Assembly (NCBI GenBank): GCA_003170295.1
Contig: PNAJ01000063.1
Span: 1-64,000, forward strand
Length of the DNA stretch: 64,000 nucleotides
Reading direction: 5' to 3'
Origin: Bryobacterales bacterium
GTDB taxonomy: Bacteria > Acidobacteriota > Terriglobia > Bryobacterales > Bryobacteraceae
Positions 1 to 8,459 of the stretch are shown here, piece after piece. Position 1 is the first letter of the stretch, and each line of letters opens with the position of its first letter. A program made the translations under genes and the position numbers. Below the pieces are notes generated by a model. The model was not told where the DNA came from. It saw nothing but the letters and a program-made list of their open reading frames with translations, and ran no database searches.

Positions 1-2100
1 GTGATGTTCAACGAAATCACCAAGAACGCCATTCAGAAGGCGTTTGAAAAGCCGCTGTCCGTGAATCTGCATTTAGTGGACGCGCAGCAGGCGCGACGCA
101 TTCTCGATCGGCTGGTGGGGTACAAGATCTCGCCGCTGTTGTGGGACAAAGTGCGCCGCGGATTGTCGGCGGGGCGGGTGCAAACGGTCGCTCTGCGGCT
201 GATTGTCGATCGGGAGCGCGAGATTCGCGCGTTTCAGAAGCGTGAATACTGGTCGATCGACGTCCATCTGGCGGCTAAGAAGCCGCCGCAGCTTTCGGCG
301 CACCTGGCCAAGCGCGATGGGGAAAACGTCGAGATCGCGGACGAGGCGGCGGCGAAGGCGATTGTCGATACGCTGGACGGGACACCGTACATTGTTAAAT
401 CCGTCGTCAATCGCGAGAAGCGACGGAATCCGGTGCCTCCGTTCATTACTTCAACGCTGCAACAAGAGGCCGCGCGCAAGCTGCGGTTCAGCGTGAAGCG
501 CACGATGATGCTGGCGCAGAGGCTGTATGAAGGCGTGGAGCTGGGGGCGGAAGAGGGCTCGGTTGGTCTGATCAGCTATATGCGTACGGATTCGACGCGC
601 GTATCGAATGAGGCGCTCGATGAGGTGCGGGCCATGATCGAAGAGCGCTACGGGAAGGACTACCGGCCGGAGAAGGCGAATTTTTATAAGAGTAAGAAAG
701 ACGCGCAGGACGCGCATGAAGCGGTTCGTCCGACATCGTCGTTGCGGACGCCCGAAAGTATCGCGGCATTCCTTGACGAAGATTTGCTGAAGTTATACCG
801 GCTGATCTGGATGCGGTTTGTGGCGTCGCAGATGACGCCCGCGGTATTCGATCAGACGACCATCGACGTGGAGGCGAAGGGGAAGGACAACGCGGTTTAT
901 CTATTCCGCGCTACGGGGAGCGTTCCGAGATTCGACGGGTTCCTGCGCATCTACGAAGAAGGAAAAGACGCCAAGGACGAGGAAGATGCGGAGCTGAAGC
1001 AGAAACTGCCAGTGGTGGAGCCGGGCGAGGCGCTGAAGTTCAAGTCGATCGATCCGGAGCAGCATTTCACGGAGCCTCCGCCGCGATTCACGGAAGCGAC
1101 GCTGGTGAAGGAACTGGAAGCGGATGGGGTGGGAAGGCCGTCGACATACGCGTCGATTCTGTCTACGATTCAAGAACGGGAGTACGTTCGGAAAGAGGGC
1201 GGCAAGTTCGCACCGACGGAATTGGGCGAGGTGGTGACGGATCTGTTGCTCGAGAGCTTCAGCGATCTGTTCGACGTCACGTACACCGCGCGTTTAGAAG
1301 CCGAGTTGGACGAAATCGAAGAAGGCAAAATCGACTGGCGCGTCGCGATGAGCGAGTTTTACGAGCGGTTCACGAAGGACCTGGATCACGCGGCGCTGCA
1401 CATGACCGACATCAAGCGGATGGAGGAGCCCACCGACCAGATCTGCGAGAAGTGCGGCAAGCCGATGGTGATCAAGTGGGGGCGGCACGGCAAGTTTATC
1501 GCCTGCACGGGGTATCCGGAGTGCACCAATACGCGCGAGTTGCCGGCGGCGGATGCGGGCGAGGTCTCCGAGCAGGATGAAGCGGAGATGTGTGACAACT
1601 GCGGGCGTCCGATGGTGCTGAAAAAGGGCCGTTTCGGGCAGTTTTTAGCATGCAGCGGGTATCCGGAGTGCAAAACCACGAAGCAGTTAGGCGCGGCGCA
1701 GCAGCAAAAAGACGTTCCTCTCGAAGAAAAGTGTCCGAACTGCGGCAATCATTTGCTGAAGAAATTCGGACGCTACGGCGAGTTCGTGGCATGCAGCAAT
1801 TATCCGACCTGCAAATTCGTCAAGCAGAAGACGATTGGCGTGAAGTGTCCCAATTGCAGCGAGGGCGAAGTGGTGGAGCGGCGGTCGAAGCGCGGCAAAA
1901 CTTTTTATGGGTGCAATCGATACCCGGAGTGCGATTTTGTGGCGTGGGGGAAACCAATTCCCGAAAAATGTCCGCAGTGCGGCGGCAGCTACCTGATCGA
2001 GAAGTTCCTGAAGGCGGGTCCGTTTGCGCAGTGCCCGAACGCGGAGTGCAAGTTTAAGAAGCCGATTGAGGTTGCGGCTCCGGTCGAGGCTGTCGTTTAA
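1..2100 (+). CDS. topA: DNA topoisomerase I (5'-truncated by window edge)
   Basis: Type IA topoisomerase that relaxes negative supercoils through a transient 5'-phosphotyrosine link. The window opens inside the gene: the first residues (VMFNEITKNAIQKAF) match the part of TopA after the Toprim domain, so roughly the first 110-120 residues lie upstream and the first codon here is not the start. The motif ISYMRTDSTR carries the catalytic Tyr at about residue 193 of the visible part. The C-terminus has five Cys4 zinc-ribbon repeats, beginning near residues 482, 531, 578, 616 and 657, of the form CxxC...C...C. This is more ribbons than the three of E. coli TopA. The stop overlaps the next ATG by one base (TAATG), so the downstream methyltransferase is probably co-translated. 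Identification is secure. Confidence 0.97.
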   Translation: MMFNEITKNAIQKAFEKPLSVNLHLVDAQQARRILDRLVGYKISPLLWDKVRRGLSAGRVQTVALRLIVDREREIRAFQKREYWSIDVHLAAKKPPQLSAHLAKRDGENVEIADEAAAKAIVDTLDGTPYIVKSVVNREKRRNPVPPFITSTLQQEAARKLRFSVKRTMMLAQRLYEGVELGAEEGSVGLISYMRTDSTRVSNEALDEVRAMIEERYGKDYRPEKANFYKSKKDAQDAHEAVRPTSSLRTPESIAAFLDEDLLKLYRLIWMRFVASQMTPAVFDQTTIDVEAKGKDNAVYLFRATGSVPRFDGFLRIYEEGKDAKDEEDAELKQKLPVVEPGEALKFKSIDPEQHFTEPPPRFTEATLVKELEADGVGRPSTYASILSTIQEREYVRKEGGKFAPTELGEVVTDLLLESFSDLFDVTYTARLEAELDEIEEGKIDWRVAMSEFYERFTKDLDHAALHMTDIKRMEEPTDQICEKCGKPMVIKWGRHGKFIACTGYPECTNTRELPAADAGEVSEQDEAEMCDNCGRPMVLKKGRFGQFLACSGYPECKTTKQLGAAQQQKDVPLEEKCPNCGNHLLKKFGRYGEFVACSNYPTCKFVKQKTIGVKCPNCSEGEVVERRSKRGKTFYGCNRYPECDFVAWGKPIPEKCPQCGGSYLIEKFLKAGPFAQCPNAECKFKKPIEVAAPVEAVV

Positions 2101-2840
2101 TGGCGGCCGAAAAAACGCAACCTGATTACGGCCTTGATGCGCCGATGCTGGTGAAACGGATGTTCACGCGCGCTGGGTGGACCATCGCGATCGGCGTCGC
2201 TGTATTCCTGATCAATCGAAATGAGAATCCGGGGCCATCGGCTACATTGCTCGGGGTATTTTGCGCGATTGGGGCGATTTTTCTGGCGATTGGCGGGACC
2301 ATGTTGTGGTCGAGCCGGGTGGGGAAACTGCAACTTCGGGATAAGCTGCTCGACTCGCTGGGGCTGAAGGGCGAGGAGAAAGTGCTCGATCTCGGGTGCG
2401 GGCTCGGGCTGATGACGATTGGCGCGGCGAAGCGGTTGAAGACGGGAAAGGCGACGGGCGTCGACCAGTGGAGCGCGGAGGTGCTTTCGGGCAACTCATC
2501 GGACGCGGCGAAGCTGAACGCGAAGCTCGAAGGGGTCGGGGATCGGGTGCGGTTTGAGACGAGCGACCTCCGCAAGCTGGTGTATCCGGAGAAGAGCTAC
2601 GACGTTGCGGTATCGGCGCTGGCGATCCACAACATTGGCGATCGCGAGGGGCGGGATCGGGCGGTGCGGGAGATGTGGCGCGTGCTAAAGCCGGGCGGGC
2701 GGCTGATGATTCTCGATATTTTTCACGTGGGCGAGTATGCGTCGGTATTGCGGGAGGCGGGGGCGCAGGATGTGACGGTGGCGTCGCATGGATTCCTGTG
2801 GTGCCTGCCTACGAAGAGTGTCGTGGCGGCGAAACAGTAG
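2100..2840 (+). CDS. Membrane-anchored SAM-dependent methyltransferase (UbiE/Methyltransf_11 type)
   Basis: A 246-residue class I methyltransferase. Two hydrophobic segments sit near residues 26-40 and 48-70, so the catalytic domain is probably tethered to the membrane facing the cytoplasm. The SAM-binding motif I reads VLDLGCGLGLMTIG just after residue 90, followed by the acidic GVDQWS and later the KPGGRLMILDIF strand typical of Methyltransf_11/UbiE relatives. The substrate cannot be read from the sequence. The start ATG at 2100 uses the last base of the topA stop codon, which supports it. The next gene begins at the base after this stop, so topA, this gene and the DUF4833 gene look like one transcription unit. 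Confidence 0.85.
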   Translation: MAAEKTQPDYGLDAPMLVKRMFTRAGWTIAIGVAVFLINRNENPGPSATLLGVFCAIGAIFLAIGGTMLWSSRVGKLQLRDKLLDSLGLKGEEKVLDLGCGLGLMTIGAAKRLKTGKATGVDQWSAEVLSGNSSDAAKLNAKLEGVGDRVRFETSDLRKLVYPEKSYDVAVSALAIHNIGDREGRDRAVREMWRVLKPGGRLMILDIFHVGEYASVLREAGAQDVTVASHGFLWCLPTKSVVAAKQ

Positions 2841-3350
2841 ATGCGGCGCTGGATTTTCCTGCCGATTGTGGCAGGGTGCGCGATGGCCGCGGACCGGTCC
2901 GTTCCCCTTTTCACGATCGAGAAAAGCTCGAATGCGAACCGGGTGCAATACGAGGCTCGGGTGACCCTGGATGGACATATCGATCCGAGTCAGCCGGTGG
3001 TGGCGTATTGGATCATGGCGGCGGAGAATGGGCGGCGTCAGGAATTGAACATTCTGGAACGCGCGAAGGCGTACGGATTCACTCTGCATCGGGACGGCGC
3101 GGATTCCTACAAACTGAGGGTGGTTAGCCATCGGGAGAAGGAGATTCACGTGTTTCGCGACGCGACTCCTAACGGCATCACGGTGCGGGCGGAGGCGGTG
3201 ATCGGGGGGCGGCTGGCACGAGTGGAGAAGATTTTCATTACCATGCACAGGTCGTTTTTATTGAGCCTGCCGGATTTTGGGGAGATGTTCGGGTTCGATC
3301 GGGAGACGGGGGAGAAGCGGTACGAGAAGGTGCTGCGGACGGATAATTGA
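2841..3350 (+). CDS. Secreted DUF4833 family protein
   Basis: A 169-residue protein with an N-terminal signal peptide (MRRWIFLPIVAGCAMAA). The mature part opens with PLFTIEKSSNANRVQYEARV and contains VVAYWIMAAENGRRQELN, a pattern I associate with DUF4833, a family without an assigned biochemical function. A beta-rich soluble periplasmic or outer-membrane-facing fold is inferred. The gene abuts the methyltransferase stop with no spacer, which supports the ATG start and co-expression. Confidence 0.75.
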   Translation: MRRWIFLPIVAGCAMAADRSVPLFTIEKSSNANRVQYEARVTLDGHIDPSQPVVAYWIMAAENGRRQELNILERAKAYGFTLHRDGADSYKLRVVSHREKEIHVFRDATPNGITVRAEAVIGGRLARVEKIFITMHRSFLLSLPDFGEMFGFDRETGEKRYEKVLRTDN

Positions 3351-3367
3351 ACGCGGTATGGTGAGGT

Positions 3368-3565
3368 ATGACGTATCGGGTCGCGCTTCTGAAATCGGAT
3401 GAAGGATTCAGCGTGTCTGTGCCGGGGTTGCCAGGGTGCTTGTCGCAGGGACGGACTGAAGAGGAAGCGCTGGATAACATTCGCTCGGCGATTCAGGAGT
3501 ATTTAGAGGTCCGCAACGAGATATTCCGCGAGCCGGGAGTGCAGCTCGCGGAAGTAACGATTTGA
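3368..3565 (+). CDS. hicB: HicB-family antitoxin (UPF0150)
   Basis: A 65-residue single-domain HicB-like protein: an N-terminal strand (MTYRVALLKSDEGFSVSVP), the GLPGCLSQGRTEEEAL core and an amphipathic helix with NIRSAIQEYLEV. It has no C-terminal DNA-binding domain, as is usual for the short UPF0150 antitoxins. HicB neutralises HicA, an mRNA interferase. A purine-rich GGTGAGG lies just upstream of the ATG. The gene order is hicB then hicA, three bases apart. Because the adjacent hicA is frameshifted here, this may be an orphaned antitoxin. Confidence 0.88.
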   Translation: MTYRVALLKSDEGFSVSVPGLPGCLSQGRTEEEALDNIRSAIQEYLEVRNEIFREPGVQLAEVTI

Positions 3566-3568
3566 CTT

Positions 3569-3776
3569 GTGGGGAAGCTTGCTGGGATTCCGCACCTCAA
3601 GGCTATTCGCGCGTTTGAGAAGGCCGGGTTCAAAGTCGTCCGCCAAAGCAAGCACGTTGTCGAATGGCCTGAGGATTTTAACAATTCCGCGCGCTAATCC
3701 GATCAACGCTTACACCATGGGTGCGGCAATTCAGACGGCAGGGCTCACGATCGATGAGTTTCGACGGTTGCTGTGA
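3569..3776 (+). pseudogene. hicA: hicA toxin, frameshifted
   Basis: HicA is a small dsRBD-like mRNA interferase. Reading from GTG 3569 gives VGKLAGIPHLKAIRAFEKAG and then FKVVRQSKHVV, the first half of HicA including the His of the active-site region. That frame then becomes non-homologous and stops near 3695. The expected second half (NGLRILTIPRANPINAYTMG, then AAIQTAGLTIDEFRRLL and stop) is in another frame. The break falls at about 3659-3662, and the reading is consistent with a short deletion (about 5 nt) between HVV and SNGLR. Either the toxin is inactivated or there is a local sequence error; both halves are otherwise well conserved. Confidence 0.82.
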
Positions 3777-4150
3777 TGGACGAATCGGGTAAAGATCCGC
3801 GGGTGTACATGGCTGCCGAGCGCACGTTCCTCGCATGGATTCGCACCGGGTTGGCGCTGATGGGCTTTGGGTTCGTGGTCGCGCGATTCGGATTGTTTTT
3901 GCGGGCGCTGAGTGTCGTGGCGCAGCCGGTTCCGCAGACGACGCATTTTTCGGTGTGGGTCGGGACGGCGTTGGTCCTGATCGGGGTTGCTGTGAACGTG
4001 CTGGCGGCGCTGCATCATGTGCGGCTGGTGCGGGATTTGAATCGCGGGGTCGCGTCGTTCGATCGTCCCTCCGCACTTGCAATTAGCGTGGCGCTGGTGC
4101 TGGCGGCGGTCGGGATCGCGATGGCGGTCTATCTTGCGTTCGTGAGATGA
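3776..4150 (+). CDS. DUF202 family membrane protein
   Basis: A 124-residue inner-membrane protein. The signature VYMAAERTFLAWIRTGLALM near residues 9-28 is the DUF202 (YidH-like) hallmark. Three transmembrane helices are visible, around residues 20-40, 60-80 and 100-122. Function is unknown. ATG 3776 overlaps the hicA stop (TGATG); a GTG at 3773 is an alternative start one codon earlier. Its end overlaps the start of the DUF302 gene, and the two probably act or are at least translated together. Confidence 0.83.
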   Translation: MDESGKDPRVYMAAERTFLAWIRTGLALMGFGFVVARFGLFLRALSVVAQPVPQTTHFSVWVGTALVLIGVAVNVLAALHHVRLVRDLNRGVASFDRPSALAISVALVLAAVGIAMAVYLAFVR

Positions 4151-4548
4151 TGTTCGCGATGGCCGCGGGTAAGGGATTGGTGAGCAAGCCGAGCGCGCAT
4201 TCGGTCGAGGAAACGATCGACCGGCTGGAAGCGGTTCTGCGCGAGAAAAATATTCATGTTTTCGCGAGGATCGATCAGCGGGCTGAGGCGAAGAAGGCCG
4301 GGCTCGACATGCCTGCCATGGAGCTTTTGATTTTCGGGAATCCCAAGGCGGGCACGCCGCTGATGATCGCGGAGCCGACGAGCGGAATCGATCTTCCGTT
4401 GAAAGCGCTGGCGTGGGAGGATCGCGAAGGCAAGGTTTGGCTCAGCTATAATGCGCCGGAGTATCTGCAGCAGCGTTTTTCGATCGGCGAGGATTTGATG
4501 AAGAACATTAGCGGGATTGGCGCGCTGATCGAGCAGGCGCTTCGTTAG
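4147..4548 (+). CDS. DUF302 domain protein
   Basis: A 133-residue soluble protein with the DUF302 pattern: SVEETIDRLEAVLREKNIHV, then FARIDQRAEAKKAGLDMPAM, then FGNPKAGTPLMIAEP and LPLKALAWEDREGKVWLSYN. DUF302 proteins are small alpha/beta domains of unknown function, sometimes linked to redox or metal contexts. The ATG at 4147 shares ATGA with the DUF202 stop; a second ATG follows directly. Its stop overlaps by 4 nt the end of the convergent small gene on the other strand. Confidence 0.85.
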   Translation: MMFAMAAGKGLVSKPSAHSVEETIDRLEAVLREKNIHVFARIDQRAEAKKAGLDMPAMELLIFGNPKAGTPLMIAEPTSGIDLPLKALAWEDREGKVWLSYNAPEYLQQRFSIGEDLMKNISGIGALIEQALR

Positions 4549-4826
4549 CCGAGCAGGAAGCGCGCGATTTGCATTGGTTTCGCGGATTCCAGGACGCAGG
4601 TGCGCAGGCCTTCGCGGCCTTCGACGCGGACGGAGCCGGATTGTTCGCTGACACGATAGGCCGTTTTTGCGCCGTGATGCAGGGTGAGCGAATCGAGAGG
4701 CCAGTCGGAGTCGGCGAACATTTTTATGTGTCCGTCCTGACCGATGAGGATGGTCGTGTGAGAGCAGGATCCGGCTGATTCGGCGGCGTCGAGGATGTTC
4801 ATCGCTTGCTGTGCGAACCGGCTCAT
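4545..4826 (-). CDS. Hypothetical protein, 93 aa
   Basis: The reading frame is open further upstream, but ATG 4826 (MSRFAQQAMNILDAAESAGS) gives a sensible compact protein starting 27 nt after the MaoC gene stop; the upstream part of the frame overlaps that gene and is Arg-rich shadow. The product has no signal peptide or membrane segment. It shows alternating beta strands (HTTILIGQDGHIKMF, AYRVSEQSGSVRVEGREG) and ends in a short helix. I do not recognise the family. Its position as last gene of the MaoC/PQQ transcription unit is the only functional hint. Confidence 0.6.
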   Translation of the reverse strand: MSRFAQQAMNILDAAESAGSCSHTTILIGQDGHIKMFADSDWPLDSLTLHHGAKTAYRVSEQSGSVRVEGREGLRTCVLESAKPMQIARFLLG

Positions 4827-4852
4827 TGATGGACTTATCGGTGCGGGAAGGC

Positions 4853-5299
4853 TCAATAATAGGTGCGGCCGAGCCATTCGGCTACTAGCGCGGGTTTTTC
4901 GCGGCCTTCGACTTCGACTGTCGCGCGCCACGCGATTTCGACGCCACCTTCTACATCTTTCACGGATTGCAGGGTGAATCGGCCGCGGACGCGAGCGCCG
5001 GAGGGAACGGCTCCGGTGAAGCGGAGACGGTTGAATCCGTAGTTGACGCGCAGTTTGTAGTCGCCATCGATATTAATTGCCTCGTTGATCAGCGCGGACA
5101 GCATCGATACGGTTAGGAAGCCGTGGGCGATCGTGGTTTTGTAGGGCGACTCGCGGCTCGCGCGATCGGGATCGACGTGAATCCACTGGTGGTCGCCGGT
5201 GATTTCGGCGAATTGATCGATTTGCGATTGGGTGACTTCGTGCCAATCGCTGACGCCTAGTTCTTGGCCGACGCGGGCGCGAAGATCATCGAGGGTCAT
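4853..5299 (-). CDS. MaoC-family hot-dog dehydratase
   Basis: A 148-residue single hot-dog domain. The hydratase-2 signature is clear: FAEITGDHQWIHVDPDRA, with the catalytic Asp and His in the GDHQWIHVD stretch, followed by TIAHGFLTVSML. The family hydrates or dehydrates enoyl-CoA-type thioesters ((R)-specific enoyl-CoA hydratase and relatives). The start overlaps the PQQ dehydrogenase stop by 4 nt, indicating translational coupling. No thiolase or ketoacyl-CoA reductase is nearby, so the acyl substrate is unknown. Confidence 0.9.
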   Translation of the reverse strand: MTLDDLRARVGQELGVSDWHEVTQSQIDQFAEITGDHQWIHVDPDRASRESPYKTTIAHGFLTVSMLSALINEAINIDGDYKLRVNYGFNRLRFTGAVPSGARVRGRFTLQSVKDVEGGVEIAWRATVEVEGREKPALVAEWLGRTYY

Positions 5300-7080
5300 T
5301 TACCGTCGACCGAGAACGCCAGCAGCACGTTTCCGGCGGAGCCTCCCCACATGCCGTAGCCGGAGGGCGTGAAGACCATGCCGTTGGCGATTACCGGGCC
5401 GGGGGCATCGAAGGAGCCTCCTTTAGCGGTCACGCCGTTGACGGTTTCAAAGGGGCGGGCGGCGTCGAAATCCCACACGATGTCGCCGGTTTTCGAATCG
5501 TAGGCGCGGAAATGGCCGTCGACGCCGCCTGCGAACACGATGCCGGGGATCGCGGAAATAGCCGCCGACATCGCGGTCTGGCAGCCGGGGGTGCCGGGCT
5601 TACAGCCGGTATCGGGCGTCATTTTGGTCCACAGTTTTTCGCCGGTTTTCAGATCGACGGCGCTGAGCGAGCCGGGGCCCTTGAACCGATCGGAAACTGC
5701 GGCGTAGGCGTTCTTATCGTCGGTGGCGTGGCCCCATTCGATGCCGCCGAGCGCTCCGCCCACTCCGACGCGCGTTTGCCAGACGACCTTTCCTTTGTTA
5801 TCGGGATCGAGGGCCCACAGAATTCCGGACTTTTGTCCGATCACGAGCAGCTGCTTGCCGCCGATCGAACGGAGGGCGGGCGAGGTGCCGAAGTCGAAAT
5901 CGGGTCCCTTGTCTTCGGGGCAATTCGCTTTACCGGATTGGCCGCAGGCCATTGTGAAGGCGTCTTTCTCCAATACCTGGTGGGACCAGACGAGTTTGCC
6001 GGTCTCCAGATCGAAAGCGAGAATCGCGTTGGTGGTATCGACGTCGACGTTGGTGAAAGAATTTCCGGTGGATACGTAGACCAGTTTGCGTTTCGTATCG
6101 ATGGTCGGCGAGGCCCAGACAGAAGCGCCGGCGGGTCCGTAGAGCTGGGTGCCGGTGGTGCTGGTCTTGTACGGTTTGGCGGGATCGACGATGGTGAAGG
6201 ATTTCCAGATCAGCTTGCCGGTTTCGCCGTCGAGGGCGGAAATGCTGCCGCGGTATTTACAGCACTCATATGCCGCGGACATCGCAGAGGGTTCCTCGAG
6301 ATCGGCAATGGGTACGTAGAGGCGGCCGTTATAAAAGGCCGGAGTTCCTGTCACCCTGGCCATCGGAAAATCTTCGACTTTCACCTTCCAGACGGGCTTG
6401 CCGGTTTCGGCGTCGACGGCGTGAGCGAACGCTTTGCTGTCGCCGAAATAGAGGATGTAGCGCGCGCCGATTTTTCCGACAGTGACGGAGTTGCGAACGA
6501 CTCCGCCGGCTTTATAGGTCCAGTAGATGCATCCCGTAGAGGCGTCGAGCGAGTACACATTGCCCGTGATGCCGCCGATGAAGATGCGTCCGCCGACGAT
6601 GCTCGGCTGCGCGTTTGCCACGGTATCGCCGGGGAATCCAAAGGCCCATTTCAACTTAAGTTTCGGCACGTCGGAGGCGGCGAGGCCGGGGTGCGGCTGG
6701 AAGCGTGAATTGCCAAGGTCCTGTCCCCAGCCGTTCCAATCGGTCTCACGGATGGTGAGGGGTTTCGGCGCGGATACGCATTGGCCTGCCATCGGTGGGG
6801 CGGTCGCGGTAGAGAATTCCTTCGCCGTGATGAAGCGGGCGATGGCGCGGCCTTCTTCCTCGCTCAGGCCGATGGTTTGCGGGGCCATCACGCCTTCAAA
6901 CATCGCTTTGACGATCGCTTCGGGGGATCGCGCGACCAGTTCGTCGTGCGTAGGCATTCGCGTTTGCGGTTTTCCTTCGTGGCAGGCGGCGCAGCGGGCT
7001 TTATAGAGGGCGGCTCCATCTGGAGGGGCCGCGAAGGCGCAGGCGGCGGACAGGGCGATCAGGATTCGGCGACTGAGCAT
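5296..7080 (-). CDS. Periplasmic PQQ-dependent dehydrogenase with N-terminal cytochrome c domain
   Basis: A 594-residue exported quinohemoprotein. A signal peptide (about residues 1-18) is followed by a cytochrome c domain with heme motif CAACH at 30-34 and a candidate Met ligand in GVMAPQTIGLS. From about residue 112 a PQQ-binding eight-bladed propeller begins (WNGWGQDLGNSRFQPH), with repeated ALD/AVD..TG blades. Adjacent cysteines at 273-274 (YECCKYRG) resemble the vicinal pair of quinoprotein alcohol dehydrogenases. The order of domains (heme first) resembles polyvinyl-alcohol-dehydrogenase-like enzymes rather than classical type II alcohol dehydrogenases, where heme is C-terminal. It would oxidise an alcohol or sugar and pass electrons to heme c. 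It is the first gene of the unit with MaoC downstream. Confidence 0.88.
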   Translation of the reverse strand: MLSRRILIALSAACAFAAPPDGAALYKARCAACHEGKPQTRMPTHDELVARSPEAIVKAMFEGVMAPQTIGLSEEEGRAIARFITAKEFSTATAPPMAGQCVSAPKPLTIRETDWNGWGQDLGNSRFQPHPGLAASDVPKLKLKWAFGFPGDTVANAQPSIVGGRIFIGGITGNVYSLDASTGCIYWTYKAGGVVRNSVTVGKIGARYILYFGDSKAFAHAVDAETGKPVWKVKVEDFPMARVTGTPAFYNGRLYVPIADLEEPSAMSAAYECCKYRGSISALDGETGKLIWKSFTIVDPAKPYKTSTTGTQLYGPAGASVWASPTIDTKRKLVYVSTGNSFTNVDVDTTNAILAFDLETGKLVWSHQVLEKDAFTMACGQSGKANCPEDKGPDFDFGTSPALRSIGGKQLLVIGQKSGILWALDPDNKGKVVWQTRVGVGGALGGIEWGHATDDKNAYAAVSDRFKGPGSLSAVDLKTGEKLWTKMTPDTGCKPGTPGCQTAMSAAISAIPGIVFAGGVDGHFRAYDSKTGDIVWDFDAARPFETVNGVTAKGGSFDAPGPVIANGMVFTPSGYGMWGGSAGNVLLAFSVDGK

Positions 7081-7153
7081 AATCTGGGGTCAATGTAGCA
7101 CAAAGAATTCACGCCAAGGCGCGAAGGCGCAAAGAAAAGCTATGCTTTGTTGA

Positions 7154-8230
7154 ATGAGTATGGCCTTTCGCTGCCCTGGATGCTCGGGCGAAATGGATTT
7201 TGACCCGCAGACGGGCATGATGAAGTGCCAGAGTTGCGGGCGCACCGAGGCGGTTCCAGAGCCGACTGCGGTAGTGACCGCGCATCCTCTGATCGATGCG
7301 CTCGAGCATATGACGCCGTTGAGCGCGGAGGCGCTCGAAGTGAATTGCGACGGCTGCGGCAGCGTGGTGGTGTTCGAACCGCCGGAGGTCGCGGGCGCCT
7401 GCTCGTTCTGCGGAGCGATGATCGTGGCGCAGCCCAAAGCGGCCGATCCGATGATCGCGCCAGACGCTGTGCTGCCGGTGAAAGTGACCAAGGATGCCGC
7501 GCAAAAGGAGGTACGGGAATGGCTCGCGACTCGCTGGTTCGCTCCGAACGCTCTGAAGAAAATGGCGGAGGAGGAGGGGATCGCGGGGGTGTATCTTCCG
7601 TTCTGGACTTACGCGGCCGATACGCAGAGTCAATACACGGGCGGACGCGGCGTTCACTACTACACCACCGAATACTATACGACGACCGATAGCAACGGGA
7701 ATTCGGTGCAAGAATCGCGGCAGGTGATGCAGACGGCGTGGTCTCCGGCCTCGGGCGAGATCGCGCGCAATTTCGACAACGTGCTGGTTCCGGCGACCAA
7801 GTCGGTGAACGAGGCGCGATTGAACGCTCTGGAACCGTGGGATCTTCCGTCGTTATGCGCTTATGAGCCGGCGTATTTAGCGGGTTTTAAAGCCCAGCGT
7901 TATCAGATCGAGTTGCCTGCAGGTTTCGAGAAGGCAAAGGCCGTTATGGAGGTGACGATTGCGCGCGATGTTCGGAAAAACATCGGCGGCGATGAGCAGC
8001 GGATCGATCGGGTGGAGACGCAGACGTCGAATGAGACGTTCCGGCACCTGCTGCTGCCGGTGTGGATCGGCGCGTATCGATTTCAAGGGAAGGTTTTTCA
8101 AGTTGTGGTGAATGCTCGGACGGGAGAGGTGCAGGGCGAACGGCCTTACAGCGTGGCGAAGATCGCGATGCTGGTGATGGCGATTCTGATTTTGCTGTTC
8201 GTGCTGATTGAGCTGGGAGGGAGAGGGTGA
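7154..8230 (+). CDS. Zinc-ribbon membrane protein (TFIIB-type ribbon)
   Basis: A 358-residue protein. Two zinc ribbons occupy the N-terminus: FRCPGCSGEM...CQSCGR, then VNCDGCGSVV...CSFCGA. The middle is a soluble domain with GVYLPFWTYAADTQSQYTG and a Tyr/Thr-rich HYYTTEYYTTTD stretch. A single transmembrane helix (AMLVMAILILLFVLIEL) ends the protein. Similar proteins are often mislabelled as helicase or primosomal N' fragments because of the ribbon; no helicase motif is present. Function is unknown. The adenine- and purine-rich leader before 7154 contains no strong Shine-Dalgarno. Confidence 0.72.
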   Translation: MSMAFRCPGCSGEMDFDPQTGMMKCQSCGRTEAVPEPTAVVTAHPLIDALEHMTPLSAEALEVNCDGCGSVVVFEPPEVAGACSFCGAMIVAQPKAADPMIAPDAVLPVKVTKDAAQKEVREWLATRWFAPNALKKMAEEEGIAGVYLPFWTYAADTQSQYTGGRGVHYYTTEYYTTTDSNGNSVQESRQVMQTAWSPASGEIARNFDNVLVPATKSVNEARLNALEPWDLPSLCAYEPAYLAGFKAQRYQIELPAGFEKAKAVMEVTIARDVRKNIGGDEQRIDRVETQTSNETFRHLLLPVWIGAYRFQGKVFQVVVNARTGEVQGERPYSVAKIAMLVMAILILLFVLIELGGRG

Positions 8231-8295
8231 TGAAAACGGTTCTTCGGATTGTCAAGTCTTGTCTGAGGGCCGGCTGCTTCCAAGATTGTTGATTT

Positions 8296-8310
8296 GCCCA
8301 GCGACTGGGC
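8296..8310. repeat. Short perfect hairpin GCCCAG-CGA-CTGGGC
   Basis: A perfect 6-bp palindrome with a 3-nt loop in the 229-nt gap between the zinc-ribbon gene and the first VWFA gene. It lies about 30 nt from the double-hairpin element that follows and may belong to the same repeat unit. No uridine tract follows it on the plus strand, so it is not a convincing terminator. Confidence 0.55.
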
Positions 8311-8338
8311 TAACCATAGAAAAAAACGCAGCCCAGAG

Positions 8339-8380
8339 AGCCGCCTCGAAAGGCGGCTGCCGGCTGAATAGCCCGCCCCA
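8339..8380 (-). repeat. Double-hairpin palindromic element, copy 1
   Basis: Read on the minus strand it begins TGGGGC, then stem 1 (GCGGGCT / AGCCGGC, one mismatch), then directly stem 2 (AGCCGCCT / AGGCGGCT) with a TTCG loop. It shares architecture with copies at 27629, 35191 and 51404, although the stem sequences differ. Copy 1 is intergenic. A T7 run follows about 14 nt beyond stem 2 on the minus strand. REP/BIME-like identity is inferred. Confidence 0.7.
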
Positions 8381-8459
8381 CAAGACGCGGTTTTTGGAAT
8401 AGTGCCTTCGGCCAGAGTGACCGCGTTTCAAGAATAGAGAGTAGAATTAACGGAACAAC

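Noticed and set aside
3773..3775. GTG start one codon before the DUF202 ATG
   Set aside because: ATG 3776 overlapping the preceding stop is the more usual coupling; the difference is one residue.
5512..6708. 398-residue open frame antisense to the PQQ dehydrogenase
   Set aside because: It mirrors a clear beta-propeller gene; no motif, and composition is typical of antisense frames.
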